Positions 1 to 9,460 are shown, numbered from the stretch's first letter. The stretch is DNA of 64,000 nucleotides from Chloroflexota bacterium (GCA_012270555.1 JAAXIC010000031.1:207889-271888); one strand, 5' to 3'. A program made the numbers and translations. Notes: generated from the sequence alone by a model not told the origin.

Positions 1-33
1 TTCCTTGCCAAGAAAGTTAATGCGACGGCATTC

Positions 34-46
34 GGGCTTGTCCCCC
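34..46. repeat. Short GC-rich repeat core, copy 1
   Basis: The core GGGCTTGTCCCC lies here and recurs in inverted orientation at 11669-11682 (GGGGACAAGCCCCC). Each copy can form a four-base-pair GC stem around a short loop. This copy sits between a second inverted pair, GCCAAGAA at 7-14 and TTCTTGGC at 50-57. It lies downstream of ftsZ in non-coding DNA. It is probably a small dispersed element, but two copies in one window is thin support. Confidence 0.4.
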
Positions 47-165
47 GCCTTCTTGGCGCGAAAAGTAAACACTATCTCAGGCAAGATGCTTAGCTGTAGA
101 GACGGTTTAGGGAGCGAGTTCTGGCTAGGGCAGGCAAGAACGAACTGTGCGAAAGCAAGAGTAAA

Positions 166-191
166 GGGAGCGGAGACATGTCTCCGCTCCC
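166..191 (-). terminator. Palindromic hairpin ending the dcw operon
   Basis: A perfect inverted repeat (GGGAGCGGAGACA followed directly by its complement) starts 36 bases past the ftsZ stop. Read on the minus strand it is followed by TTTACTCTTGC, a weak T-rich stretch. Its position after the last gene of a ten-gene operon fits an intrinsic terminator. The T-tract is poor, so it might instead be a 3' end stabiliser or a dyad-symmetric binding site. Confidence 0.55.
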
Positions 192-226
192 TTCTCTATA
201 CTTCCACAGTGATTGAATCCGGCCTG

Positions 227-1414
227 TCAGCGATCCTGGCGGTTCATGCGTTTGCGTAAGAACGTCGGCACATCAAGGTCGTGCTCCGTATCAACCTCAC
301 CCATCTCTTCTTTGCCTATAGGAATGACAGAGGGCCGGTCCCCGGCCTCCGGGCTTCGCGGCTCGGCTGCGCCGCGCATGCTCGAGCGGCGCAAGTCTTG
401 CTCATCGAAACCGGTGGCAATAACCGTGATTTGAATATCGGAACTCATGGTTTCGTCGATTACGGAGCCGAAGATGATCTGAGCGTCCGGGTCGGCGGCA
501 TTGGAGATGATTTCGGCGGCCTGCGAGACTTCATGCAGGCTCATATCCGGGCCGCCCGTGAAGTTCAGCAAGATGCCCTTGGCGCCGTCGATGGACATCT
601 CAAGCAAGGGGTTGGCCAAGGCATCCCTCACTGCGTCCGCGGCGCGGTTCTCACCGCTGCCGTAGCCAATCGCCATGTAGGCGGTCCCGGAATTCTGCAT
701 GATTGCCTTGACGTCATTGAAGTCGAGGTTGATAAGCCCGGGCTGTGTGATGAGGTCTGAAATGCCTTGCACGGCCTGGCGCAAGACCTCATCGGCGAGG
801 CGAAATGCCTCCGTAATGGGTGTATTCTTGGGGGCGATTTCCAGAATGCGGTCATTGGGAATGGTAATGAGCGTATCCACGTGCTCTCGCAGCTTCCGCA
901 CGCCTTCTTCGGCAATGCGCCTGCGTGGAACACCTTCCCATGTAAACGGTCGTGTCACAACGCCAACCGTCAGAGCCGCGATATTGCGGGAGATTTCTCC
1001 AATCACAGGCGCCGAGCCTGTGCCCGTGCCGCCGCCCATGCCAACGGCGATGAAGACCATGTCCGAGCCGCGCAGGGCATCCTGCAACTCTTCGTAGGCT
1101 TCTTCTGCTGCCTTTTCTCCTACCGACGGTTGCCCGCCGGCGCCGAGACCCTTCGTCAGCTTGTCGCCAATACGAATGCGTCTCTCGGCCTGGGAACTCA
1201 TCAACGTTTGCGCGTCTGTGTTCACGGCGATAAACTCAACGCCGCTTACACCGCTTTGGATCATGCGGTCTACGGCATTGCCGCCGGCTCCACCCGCGCC
1301 AACCACCTTGATGTGTGCCCAAGATTCTTGGCGCTGCCTCGGATCCAATCTTCCCGCATCATCACTTGAACTCGAAGGAAGCCGAGAAATGCGGTTTTCT
1401 GTACCGTTTGCCAT
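227..1414 (-). CDS. ftsZ: Cell division GTPase FtsZ
   Basis: FtsZ is the tubulin-like GTPase that polymerises into the cytokinetic ring. The 395-residue protein shows the N-terminal glycine-rich loop GAGGAGGNAVDRM, the tubulin signature GGGTGTGSAP near residues 127-136, the NLDFNDVKAIM synergy loop, and a conserved C-terminal tail DLDVPTFLRKR that normally docks FtsA and other partners. The ATG at 1414 is preferred because AGGTGG sits five bases before it; a GTG at 1423 is also in frame. It is the last gene of the dcw operon, 19 bases after ftsA. Length and motifs are ordinary for the family. Confidence 0.97.
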   Translation of the reverse strand: MANGTENRISRLPSSSSDDAGRLDPRQRQESWAHIKVVGAGGAGGNAVDRMIQSGVSGVEFIAVNTDAQTLMSSQAERRIRIGDKLTKGLGAGGQPSVGEKAAEEAYEELQDALRGSDMVFIAVGMGGGTGTGSAPVIGEISRNIAALTVGVVTRPFTWEGVPRRRIAEEGVRKLREHVDTLITIPNDRILEIAPKNTPITEAFRLADEVLRQAVQGISDLITQPGLINLDFNDVKAIMQNSGTAYMAIGYGSGENRAADAVRDALANPLLEMSIDGAKGILLNFTGGPDMSLHEVSQAAEIISNAADPDAQIIFGSVIDETMSSDIQITVIATGFDEQDLRRSSMRGAAEPRSPEAGDRPSVIPIGKEEMGEVDTEHDLDVPTFLRKRMNRQDR

Positions 1415-1433
1415 GCGCACCACCTACGTTACG

Positions 1434-2675
1434 TTAACTCATTGGAATGAACGGTCGCATGAGCGAACCAAGTCTCTCCGCTACCGAACCCAGGGCGGCG
1501 CTCATCGGTCGCCGCACGCGCGCTCGCTGCAGCCGTGCGGCGTACATGGTGAGGCCGATACTGGTAGCAAACTCCGCTCGACACAAATACTCGTTCATTC
1601 CCCGCATTACGGGAACTACTCCTTGCCGCACAGGCAGGCCCAATACTGCTGACGCCAACTCTTCGAACCCATGCAACTCCGATCCGCCGCCCGTAAAGAC
1701 CACACCCGCCGGCAAGACATCAAAATATCCGGTGCGACGGATCTCGTCCTTGATCAACTCTAGGATTTCCTCCATGCGAGCTACCACTATCATGGCGAGG
1801 TCTCGCTGCCGAAGCATCGTCCAACTGCCTGGGTAGAAGCCGGGCGCATCAATCTCGGTCTCGTCGTCCAATGCACCATCGCTTACCGTAGCGTACTGCA
1901 ACTTGAGCTCTTCCGCAACATCCTGGGGCAACTTTAACCCGTAGGATATGTCCTTTGTGATGTTAAGGCCGCCGAGCGGAATACTCGCAGTATGCCACGG
2001 CACGCCATCCGTATAAAGCGCCAGGTCCGTTGTGCCGCCCCCTATATCGACCAAGACGACACCAAGCTGCTTTTCCTGCTCCGAAAGCACTGCCTCCGCT
2101 GCTGCAAGCGCCTGGGCGGTGATCTCGCCGTCCACCGCAAGCTCGGCCGCATTGACGCAGGACGTCAAATTGCGGATCGGACCGACGCTGCCCGTAATCA
2201 TGTGGACTTCGGCGCCAAGCACGTTTCCATACATGCCGGCGGGGTCGCGTATGCCTTCAGTGCCATCCAAAATGAATCCTACAGGAAAAGCCATGAGTAT
2301 CTGGCGATCTTCCGGCAGGGAGGCCCTATGTGCCATCTCTAGGACATGGTCAATGTCGGCATGGGTGATAGCACCCTTCGCTTGCTTCACCACGGTTTCA
2401 ACGCGCACAATTTGCGAACTGATGTTGCATCCGTTGACACTCAAGTGTGTCGCTAACGGCATATGACCAAGCGACTGCTTGAGATCTTCAAAGCAAGCGC
2501 GGATCGACGCCGTGGTAGCCTCCATGTCTATTATGGAGCCACGCGTTAGGCCATGAGTCGATGCGATACCTAAGCCTACGATATTCGGAAAACCATCAGG
2601 CGCCGGGTCACACGCGATTGCACGAGTCTTGGTAGTGCCGACGTCAAGACTGACGATGAGGTTATTCTTGCCCAC
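1434..2675 (-). CDS. ftsA: Cell division protein FtsA (actin-like membrane tether)
   Basis: FtsA is an actin-fold ATPase that anchors FtsZ filaments to the membrane. The 413 residues start with LIVSLDVGTTKTRAIACD (phosphate-1 loop), continue through the SHS2 insert, and contain VVLVDIGGGTTDLALY (phosphate-2) and VVFTGGGSELHGFEEL (adenosine loop). The C-terminus, ending RLGSLMRPFIPMS, could form the amphipathic membrane-binding helix. The start codon is GTG with AAAGG just upstream. It lies between ftsQ and ftsZ in the dcw operon, the usual order. Some Chloroflexota use other tethers, so the clear FtsA is informative about the lineage. Confidence 0.95.
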   Translation of the reverse strand: MGKNNLIVSLDVGTTKTRAIACDPAPDGFPNIVGLGIASTHGLTRGSIIDMEATTASIRACFEDLKQSLGHMPLATHLSVNGCNISSQIVRVETVVKQAKGAITHADIDHVLEMAHRASLPEDRQILMAFPVGFILDGTEGIRDPAGMYGNVLGAEVHMITGSVGPIRNLTSCVNAAELAVDGEITAQALAAAEAVLSEQEKQLGVVLVDIGGGTTDLALYTDGVPWHTASIPLGGLNITKDISYGLKLPQDVAEELKLQYATVSDGALDDETEIDAPGFYPGSWTMLRQRDLAMIVVARMEEILELIKDEIRRTGYFDVLPAGVVFTGGGSELHGFEELASAVLGLPVRQGVVPVMRGMNEYLCRAEFATSIGLTMYAARLQRARVRRPMSAALGSVAERLGSLMRPFIPMS

Positions 2676-2785
2676 GTACCTTTACCTACCTGCGGGAAAA
2701 GAATGTATCTATTATAGCTTGGAGTTCCCTTTGCAGCAAATCCCAAATCGGGTAGCTGTCAAGTACCATTTTTCGCTTACTGCGG

Positions 2786-3583
2786 CTACGTTCGACATGT
2801 CGGACTTCTGTTTGGCTGCAAATCAATGACGTTACAAACGAGTTGCCGCTCTTGCGCAAGCTCAAGAACTGCCAGTAACTCTTGGGTCTTTTCGACGATT
2901 CGATCCGCGCTTCCGTATTTAGCGACCCACCCTTCCTTCGCTTCGACCGATAGACCCTCAAGGGTTGAATATTGAAACGCAGTGATGCCAATTCCGGCAT
3001 GCGACAACAGGTCCTTCAAGAGGAAAGCCATCTGCACGGCGCTGGCGTCTACGAGGTCTCCGGTGCGCAGCGGCACGCCCGTGTTGTCGATAAGAGTTAC
3101 GGTGAGATCTGGCGCGTCACCGCTGCCGAGTATCACGCCATCACGTGACACCAGAAACACATGGCCGTTGGCAATCCAACGCGCCTCCGGCTGCCGTTCC
3201 GCCATTTCGACAATTGCTTGGCTGGGCAATACGAGGAAAAGCCTTGCATCCGCCACCGGGGGCAGTTGCGCTATTTGCTGCGAGACCTGCTGGGGATCGA
3301 GCAAGAAAATCGGCTGTCCCACGAGCCCAGTGAACGACTGGATCTTTACGAGTGAGTCATTTCCCGCAAGCGTTGGCGGGGTAATGCGCCGAATTGCAAC
3401 GATGGAAACGTGAAAATCGGGTGAAGTAAGCGCCGCCCAGAGCGCCATTGAGACCGAGCACCCAACAAGCAGTGAGAACCAACGGTGACCGAAGGTTCCT
3501 ACGCCTTTGCCCAAGAGGCGGATAAACCGCCCCAATGTGCCAAACTTGCCTGGTTTCTCAGGTCTTTGTACTCGTGTCGCCAT
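2786..3583 (-). CDS. ftsQ: Divisome protein FtsQ/DivIB with POTRA domain
   Basis: This is a bitopic membrane protein of the divisome that links FtsL/FtsB-type proteins to the septal synthase. The chosen ATG at 3583 gives 265 residues and leaves four bases after the murB stop, with GGGAAGAA upstream; an earlier ATG at 3607 would overlap murB by 20 bases. A basic cytoplasmic tail is followed by one membrane segment (about WFSLLVGCSVSMALWAAL), then a POTRA-like region with the typical phrase IVEMAERQPEARW, and a FtsQ/DivIB C-domain. Family identity rests on this layout and on the position between murB and ftsA, since FtsQ sequences diverge strongly. Confidence 0.88.
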   Translation of the reverse strand: MATRVQRPEKPGKFGTLGRFIRLLGKGVGTFGHRWFSLLVGCSVSMALWAALTSPDFHVSIVAIRRITPPTLAGNDSLVKIQSFTGLVGQPIFLLDPQQVSQQIAQLPPVADARLFLVLPSQAIVEMAERQPEARWIANGHVFLVSRDGVILGSGDAPDLTVTLIDNTGVPLRTGDLVDASAVQMAFLLKDLLSHAGIGITAFQYSTLEGLSVEAKEGWVAKYGSADRIVEKTQELLAVLELAQERQLVCNVIDLQPNRSPTCRT

Positions 3584-3587
3584 CGAG

Positions 3588-4559
3588 CTATTCTTCCCAC
3601 TCGCCAAAGAGTTCGATTTCCCGTTTCAGGCTAATGTGCATGCGGGACCTGACCGCTTCTTCGATTTCTCGAATTAAGGCAAGTACGTCGTCCGCAGTTG
3701 CAGAACCGCCGTTTATGATGAAGTTGGTGTGCAATGCGGAAACGTGGGCTCCTCCCCGCTCTTTCCCGCGCATACCCGCCTCGTCTATCAGCTTCCAAGC
3801 GCTGTGCCCGGCAGGATTCCTGAAGACCGATCCGGAGCTTGGCGCAGTGGGTTGCGTGCGCTGCCGCGTCTCCAGCCGACTTTGCATCGTGGCCAGAATG
3901 CGGTCTGCGTCTCCCGGCGTTAAGCGCATTTCGGCACCGAGCACCACCGCATTGCCAGGTTGCTCCTTGAGCGTGCTCGTGCGGTAGCTATAGCGCAGCT
4001 CATCCGGGTACATCCAACGCTCTCCGTGGCGATCCAAGACCTTGGTACGCACGACAGAATCCGCTGCCGTCCAACCGTATGCGCCGGCATTGTTCACCAC
4101 TGCCCCACCTACGGTTCCCGGAATGGTAGCGGCGCCCTCAAGACCGGAAAGTCCCAGGCTGGCGGTCCAACGCGCGGTACTGATGAGGGAGCATCCTGCA
4201 TCGGCCCAAACTGAAACGCCGTCAGCACATAACCTTCGATCACCACCGTGGTTGCGAATGACCAACCCACGAAAACCGGCCTCCGCGGCAATGAGATTTG
4301 TCCCATCACCAATGACACGAAAGGGAATTGCCTGCGTGTAGGCTTCTGCGGCGACAAGGCGCAATGCCTCCTGAGAGCGGACGCGAATCAAGAGGTCTGC
4401 CGGCCCCCCAACCCGCACCGACGTGTGCTTGGCCAGCGGTTCGCGCCATACCGGCTTCAGACCGAAGGGCGCTTGCAGCGCACTGGCGGCAATGGTCGCC
4501 AATTTACCCTCAAAGGGTCCCTCGGTTGGAATTTCGCGTTCCACGATAATAGCGCTCAC
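3588..4559 (-). CDS. murB: UDP-N-acetylenolpyruvoylglucosamine reductase MurB
   Basis: MurB reduces UDP-GlcNAc-enolpyruvate to UDP-MurNAc with NADPH and FAD in the cytosol. The protein has a PCMH-type FAD fold with GLEGAATIPGTVGGAVVNNA, and the C-terminal catalytic segment SGSVFRNPAGHSAWKLIDE, where a serine acts as proton donor. A GTG at 4559 overlaps the murC TGA by four bases (GTGA), with GGAA eight bases upstream, so I prefer it over the ATG at 4613, which would intrude 58 bases into murC. The resulting 323 residues match the family. The overlap implies translational coupling with murC. Confidence 0.95.
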   Translation of the reverse strand: MSAIIVEREIPTEGPFEGKLATIAASALQAPFGLKPVWREPLAKHTSVRVGGPADLLIRVRSQEALRLVAAEAYTQAIPFRVIGDGTNLIAAEAGFRGLVIRNHGGDRRLCADGVSVWADAGCSLISTARWTASLGLSGLEGAATIPGTVGGAVVNNAGAYGWTAADSVVRTKVLDRHGERWMYPDELRYSYRTSTLKEQPGNAVVLGAEMRLTPGDADRILATMQSRLETRQRTQPTAPSSGSVFRNPAGHSAWKLIDEAGMRGKERGGAHVSALHTNFIINGGSATADDVLALIREIEEAVRSRMHISLKREIELFGEWEE

Positions 4560-5977
4560 AGTTGTGATTCCATTGGTATGCGCGTGCGCAGGTATTCGAG
4601 CAGCGGATCGCACAGTTCAGTGACGTCTCCGGCGCCCATGACGATGACCAGATCGCCCGGCTCTACCAGTTGCACAATCTGAGCCAGCGCATCGCTCAGC
4701 GTCGCCGCATACGTAGTATTGCTTGGTCTGGTTATGGCTCTGGCCAAGTCTTCACACGTGCGCGTCGCCGGTTCTTCGCGACCGACCGGTTGGTACGTTT
4801 CTACCAGAATGAGCCGGTCCGAGCCGCGGAATGCCTCGCTGAACTCGGCAAAGAGGTCAGCCGTACGACTACGCAGGTGGGGCTGAAAGACGCAGAGTAT
4901 CCGACCATCATGCCACTCTCTGGCTGCGCGCAGCGATGCTCGGACTTCCGTAGGATGATGGGCGTAGTCATCCACGAGGGTTACGTCATTAATGCTTCCT
5001 TTGCATTCAAAGCGGCGCTTAACACCACGAAAATGGCTGAGTGCCAGCGCAACAGAGCCTGCGGGGATGCCAAGAGCATCGAGCGTCGTCACGCAGGCCA
5101 AGGCATTCAACACGTTGTGGACACCTGGAACGCTTAGGGAAAGGCTAAGGCGTTGCCCCGAGGCGCTTTGGAGTGTTGCTTCAAAGCCGTTTCCTCTACG
5201 GGGCGAGAGTTCGGTGCAAACCCAGTCCGCTTTGCCGCGCAAGGACCAGGTTTTCAGTTTGCCGTGTGCCGTGGCGGCGACGCGGAGGCAGGCGGCGCTG
5301 TCCGCATGCGTTGCAACGATGCCGTCGCTGGGCAGCTTGTCTACAAAAGCGCGAAAGGCGCTCTCTAGACTCTCCATCGAGCCGTAGGTATCGAGATGAT
5401 CGGCTTCAACCGCGGTTATGACTGCAATTGTAGGAAAGAGCTCAAGGAAAGCGCGGTCAAACTCGTCCGCCTCGATCACCATTATCGTGCCCGCGCCCCA
5501 ATGGGAGCTGTGCGGGATATTCTGCGGCTCGCCCCCTATCATGAATGATGGGTCCTGCTTGGTAACACGCAGAACATGCGTGATCATCGCAGTCGTCGTG
5601 GTCTTGCCGTGCGTGCCGGCGATCGCGATAGTAGTCTTTCCAAGCGAAAAAGCTCCTTGCAACACTGCCCGCTTGACCGCAAGGATCCCTTCTTGTAGCG
5701 CGGTTGTCAGTTCAGGATTGTCGGGCGTAATGGCAGAGCTGAAGACTACCAAATCAGTTCCGATTGCGTTGGCAGCCTCGTGCCCGACTGCCACAGCCAC
5801 GCCGATGTCGCGCAGCGCCTCAAGGCTCGCGGAGTCTGCCACATCTGAGCCACTGACCGTATGTCCCTGCGTTGTGAGCATGCGCGCGATTCCTGACATA
5901 GCGGCGCCACCCACCCCGATCAGATGGACCCTGCGGGGGCCTGCGTCCAGGAATTGCGCTAGCTCATGCGCGTTCAT
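4556..5977 (-). CDS. murC: UDP-N-acetylmuramate-L-alanine ligase MurC
   Basis: MurC adds L-alanine to UDP-MurNAc using ATP, the first amino acid ligation of peptidoglycan precursor synthesis. The N-terminal Rossmann-like domain begins VHLIGVGGAAMSGIARML, the ATP loop is GTHGKTTTTAMI (about residues 121-132), and VDDYAHHPTEV marks the C-terminal Mur ligase domain. The ATG at 5977 gives 473 residues and follows AGAGGT at good spacing; the longer reading up to 6094 runs into ftsW and adds an unconserved tail. It is the only Mur ligase of the cluster: murD, murE and murF are not adjacent. Confidence 0.96.
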   Translation of the reverse strand: MNAHELAQFLDAGPRRVHLIGVGGAAMSGIARMLTTQGHTVSGSDVADSASLEALRDIGVAVAVGHEAANAIGTDLVVFSSAITPDNPELTTALQEGILAVKRAVLQGAFSLGKTTIAIAGTHGKTTTTAMITHVLRVTKQDPSFMIGGEPQNIPHSSHWGAGTIMVIEADEFDRAFLELFPTIAVITAVEADHLDTYGSMESLESAFRAFVDKLPSDGIVATHADSAACLRVAATAHGKLKTWSLRGKADWVCTELSPRRGNGFEATLQSASGQRLSLSLSVPGVHNVLNALACVTTLDALGIPAGSVALALSHFRGVKRRFECKGSINDVTLVDDYAHHPTEVRASLRAAREWHDGRILCVFQPHLRSRTADLFAEFSEAFRGSDRLILVETYQPVGREEPATRTCEDLARAITRPSNTTYAATLSDALAQIVQLVEPGDLVIVMGAGDVTELCDPLLEYLRTRIPMESQL

Positions 5978-5987
5978 ACGGTGACCT

Positions 5988-7217
5988 CTATGATTGCGGA
6001 TCGCTATCGGAATTGGCGATCCAGCGACTACTGCTCTTGCCCTTAGCCACGTTTTTTGTTTGCGTCGAGATGTTGAGGAGGATTCCCATAGCAATCGAAC
6101 TCGCGAGCAGCGATGATCCTCCCGCGCTAATGAAGGGGAGTGGGATGCCGGTGAAAGGCAGCAAGCCTGTCACCACCGCCATATTCAGTAGCGCTTGCCC
6201 GAAGAGTCCGCACGTTAGTCCGAGAGCGAGTAACTGGCCAAACATGTCGGGTGCTCTGGCGGCAACATTGAATCCGCGCCAAGCCAGCAGCACATAAAGC
6301 GCGAGCACCGCGAGGGTGCCGATGAGCCCTAGCTCTTCGCCAATTACGGCATAGATCGTGTCGGTATGCGGCTCGGGCATGTAGAAGAACTTCTGCATGC
6401 CCCGGCCGAGGCCGACACCGGTTATCTTGCCCGAACCGAAGGCGAGGAGAGCCTGGAAGTTGTGGTGCGCAAGATTGTCTTGATACTGGGGGTTGAAGGG
6501 ATCAAGAAAAGCAGTGAGACGCTGCAGGCGATATGGGTGCAGAATGATGGCATACCAAGCGGCAAGGGAGCCTGCGCCAATGAAGCCAATGAGGTAAAGA
6601 AGCGGTATGCGGGCCGCCACGAGGATCGACATCCCAATAATCAGAATCATGACCGCGGTGCCAAGATCCGGCTGCTGCGCGACAATTGCGGCGAGAAGTC
6701 CGACCAAGAGCGTAGGCGCCAAGAAGTAGACGAGCCTTTTGACACCTGTCTCGTGTCTTGCGAGGGCCTGGGCGAGGTAGAGGACGATAGCGGGCTTGGC
6801 GATTTCGCTGGGTTGCAGGCTCACGGGTCCCCAGCGTATCCAGCGCACTGAGCCCCGCGCCAAGTAACCAATATCGGTAACCGCCATCAATACCAACACC
6901 ATTAGTACGGCGGCCAAGAGCCAGAAGGTAAGATTAAGGCCGAAGAACTGAATGCGAAAAAACCAGTGGTAGTCAATCCGCATCATGATGAACGCCGCTG
7001 CAAATCCAACGACCAGAAACAAGAGCTGGCGACGAAAGTAGAAGTGTGGATCGCCTGTCTCTGCATAGGCGACGGCAATACTGGCGCTATAGATGGCAAT
7101 GAGCCCAACTAAGGGTAATGCCAGCATCAAGACTGCCAGGGGCACGTCCGGCCAGTGCGTGCGCTGCGCGTCGTCAGCCCTACTCGCGGAAATCGGTCCG
7201 GGCAGGATTCGTAGCAT
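5988..7217 (-). CDS. ftsW: Septal peptidoglycan polymerase FtsW (SEDS family)
   Basis: FtsW is the SEDS glycosyltransferase that polymerises lipid II at the septum together with its partner transpeptidase. The 409-residue protein is polytopic, with about ten hydrophobic segments. It carries the SEDS hallmarks GLGRGMQKFFYMPEPHTD, IYAVIGEELGLIG and GIPLPFISAGGSS near the C-terminus. The ATG lies five bases after the ftsI stop with no strong Shine-Dalgarno, which suggests coupled translation with ftsI. FtsW rather than RodA is inferred from the dcw location. The usual neighbours murD and murG are missing on either side. Confidence 0.94.
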   Translation of the reverse strand: MLRILPGPISASRADDAQRTHWPDVPLAVLMLALPLVGLIAIYSASIAVAYAETGDPHFYFRRQLLFLVVGFAAAFIMMRIDYHWFFRIQFFGLNLTFWLLAAVLMVLVLMAVTDIGYLARGSVRWIRWGPVSLQPSEIAKPAIVLYLAQALARHETGVKRLVYFLAPTLLVGLLAAIVAQQPDLGTAVMILIIGMSILVAARIPLLYLIGFIGAGSLAAWYAIILHPYRLQRLTAFLDPFNPQYQDNLAHHNFQALLAFGSGKITGVGLGRGMQKFFYMPEPHTDTIYAVIGEELGLIGTLAVLALYVLLAWRGFNVAARAPDMFGQLLALGLTCGLFGQALLNMAVVTGLLPFTGIPLPFISAGGSSLLASSIAMGILLNISTQTKNVAKGKSSSRWIANSDSDPQS

Positions 7218-7222
7218 TGGTG

Positions 7223-8980
7223 TTAGTTTGTGTCCTCACGCGCGATCGTCTGCTGGGATGTTGATGGCGGGATGTGGTAGTAACGGAACAGTTCGGAAGC
7301 GATTGCGCGAAACACGGGCGCAGCTACCAGAGACCCCCAAGGCTCAACGGTCGGATGATCGATCTTGACCAGAATGACGAACCTGGGATTCTCCACGGGA
7401 CCAAAACCGACGTATGAGGCAATCGTCAGGTCTTCGTGGTACCCGCCCGTTTCCAGTGGGATCGATGAGGTCCCGGTCTTGCCGGCGATCTCATATCCTT
7501 CAATGAGGTGCATTCTGCTCTCAGAACGCTTGCTCGCATCCGCGAGCATAGAGACTAGGGCTCTAGCTGTTTCTGTGCGTACAACGCGACGCACTGCTGT
7601 AGGCTCGATTCGCCGCACACCGGCTTCTGTATGGATCTCTTGCACAACGAAGGGCCGCATGAGTACGCCGTCATTGACTATGGCGGCTACCGCGGTTGCG
7701 AGTTGCAATGGCGTTACTGCGATTCCCTGACCGAATGCATTTGTCGCAAGACTTGACGGATACCAGTAGAGCGACCCTGGGTCGGGGACATCACCGCCTA
7801 CTTCTCCCCACAGATCCACCCCCGTTGGCGCGCCAAAGCCAAACGCGGAGACATATTCGTAGAACAAATCTTTCCCCATCATGCTTCCTACATAAACAGC
7901 GCCGACATTGCTGGAGTGTGCTATGAGGTCGGTCATATCGCTCTCGCCATGCGCTTTTTCGTTCCAGTTCTTGATCTCAACGCCGCCATACTCGATACTT
8001 CCTGAGTCGATGAAGGTCATTGTGGGCGTGATAATACCCGCGTCCAATGCTCCGGCCAGTGTGATCAGCTTGAAGGTAGACCCCGGCTCATACTGCATAC
8101 TGATTGCTGGATTGGCGAACGCATCCTGAACCGGAGAATGGAACTCTTGATAGCTATTGGAATCGTACGTAGGACGATTTGCCATGGCGACAATCGCCCC
8201 CGTCCCGGGGTCCATGACGATTACGGTCCCGCTTGACGCGCCGAATTGTTCGATCGCAGCTTCGAGTTCTCTCTCAGCGATGTGCTGCACGGTGCTGTCT
8301 AGCGTAAGGATGAGGTCTGCGCCGGGTTCCGCCGTTTCCAGCACCCAGGTTGCCTCGCCAGCATCACTGCCAAAGGGCGCGCTTGAACTCAAGCGCCGTC
8401 CCGGCGCTCCCCGCAGCAACTCTTCGTAATATCCCTCTACTCCGTATTGACCGCTGCCGCTCTGGCTGTAGAATCCCACGACATGAGCCCCAATCATGCC
8501 GAGCGGATAGGTGCGGTAGGGTATGAAGTTTAGTGAAATGCCGGGCGCTTTGCCGGACTGTTTCAAGCGCTTGATGCTGTCGCTAACGTGCGGCGTGACG
8601 CCCTTCGCGAGCAGCGCGTAGGTCTTGGTAGGCTGGTTCAAGTGTTCGGCAAGCTGCTCTGGAGGCACGCCGAGAAGGTGCCCCAGTTCGCTTGCAACTG
8701 CTTGCGCAGACCTGCCGCTGCCCCGGATCTGATTTGGCGCGGCTTCGACATCCGCAAGATACTCTGCCGTAGCGAGCAAGGTATGGTTGGCGTCGAGAAT
8801 GCTGCCCCGCTGGGGGATTATTTGCGTGTCATTCCGGTGCTGTTGCTGCGCTTTGGCAGCCAGTTGGTCGCTCTCGAGGATGTGCAACCAGACAAGCTCG
8901 CCGGCGACGACGAGCGCGCCCAGCAGCGCGAGTGCCTGAATCAGGCGAATGCGCCCGGTACCCATCGCTTTACCACCCAT
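7223..8980 (-). CDS. ftsI: Septal transpeptidase, class B penicillin-binding protein (FtsI/PBP3)
   Basis: This is the class B PBP that cross-links septal peptidoglycan with FtsW. A short cytoplasmic end and one membrane segment (about residues 11-33) are followed by the dimerisation domain and a transpeptidase domain with SxxK (S301-TF-K304), SxN (S356-S-N358) and KTG (K501-T-G503). All three catalytic motifs are intact. No PASTA repeats follow. The ATG at 8980 is chosen because GAGGAG lies seven bases upstream; it overlaps the preceding FtsL-like gene by 11 bases. A second ATG at 8965 is possible. The length of 585 residues is typical. Confidence 0.95.
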   Translation of the reverse strand: MGGKAMGTGRIRLIQALALLGALVVAGELVWLHILESDQLAAKAQQQHRNDTQIIPQRGSILDANHTLLATAEYLADVEAAPNQIRGSGRSAQAVASELGHLLGVPPEQLAEHLNQPTKTYALLAKGVTPHVSDSIKRLKQSGKAPGISLNFIPYRTYPLGMIGAHVVGFYSQSGSGQYGVEGYYEELLRGAPGRRLSSSAPFGSDAGEATWVLETAEPGADLILTLDSTVQHIAERELEAAIEQFGASSGTVIVMDPGTGAIVAMANRPTYDSNSYQEFHSPVQDAFANPAISMQYEPGSTFKLITLAGALDAGIITPTMTFIDSGSIEYGGVEIKNWNEKAHGESDMTDLIAHSSNVGAVYVGSMMGKDLFYEYVSAFGFGAPTGVDLWGEVGGDVPDPGSLYWYPSSLATNAFGQGIAVTPLQLATAVAAIVNDGVLMRPFVVQEIHTEAGVRRIEPTAVRRVVRTETARALVSMLADASKRSESRMHLIEGYEIAGKTGTSSIPLETGGYHEDLTIASYVGFGPVENPRFVILVKIDHPTVEPWGSLVAAPVFRAIASELFRYYHIPPSTSQQTIAREDTN

Positions 8981-9443
8981 GCAGGAACTCCTCGCCAAAG
9001 AGCGCGCTGAATCGCTCGCGAATGATCGCCCAGCGGTTGCTAAAGGGCAACTCTTCCTTGCTTGCATTGGCATCTAGCGGCAGTTTCAACTGCTGCGCCC
9101 GCTCCGGCACTTGCGCAAAATGCACTTGACCTGCCGGTTCCATGCCCAGTTGCTGCCTCGCAACATGCTCGATAGCGCGGAGATCGCTGGCCTGGGCAAT
9201 CTGCGTTCTCAGCAATTGGTTCTCCCGTTCGACTTGCTCGATGGAGCGTTCCAATGCCTGAATGCGAAAGCCCGCGTCTGCGACTTGCCCGGTGGGCATC
9301 AGATAGAGCATTGCAATGAGAAAGAGCACGAGTATACCCATGTCCACGGCTACCGCCGGACTTAGTTCGTAGTACCACGGCTTCCGCTCAGGGCTTTCTG
9401 CTCTGGCAACCGGTCGTGGAAGAACTGACTCTTGTTGTGCCAT
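8970..9443 (-). CDS. FtsL/DivIC-type bitopic divisome protein
   Basis: This 157-residue protein has a polar N-terminus, one membrane segment (about ILVLFLIAMLYLMPTG), then a heptad-rich stretch IQALERSIEQVERENQLLRT that should form a coiled coil, followed by a GMEPAGQVHF-like segment. This is the layout of FtsL and septum formation initiator (FtsB/DivIC) proteins, which form a complex with FtsQ and activate FtsW-FtsI. The ATG at 9443 with GGAG six bases upstream is preferred over one at 9512 that would lie inside rsmH. Position between rsmH and ftsI is the standard place of ftsL. FtsL versus DivIC cannot be settled by sequence alone. Confidence 0.82.
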   Translation of the reverse strand: MAQQESVLPRPVARAESPERKPWYYELSPAVAVDMGILVLFLIAMLYLMPTGQVADAGFRIQALERSIEQVERENQLLRTQIAQASDLRAIEHVARQQLGMEPAGQVHFAQVPERAQQLKLPLDANASKEELPFSNRWAIIRERFSALFGEEFLHGW

Positions 9444-9460
9444 CTGCCGCTCCGAAGCTA

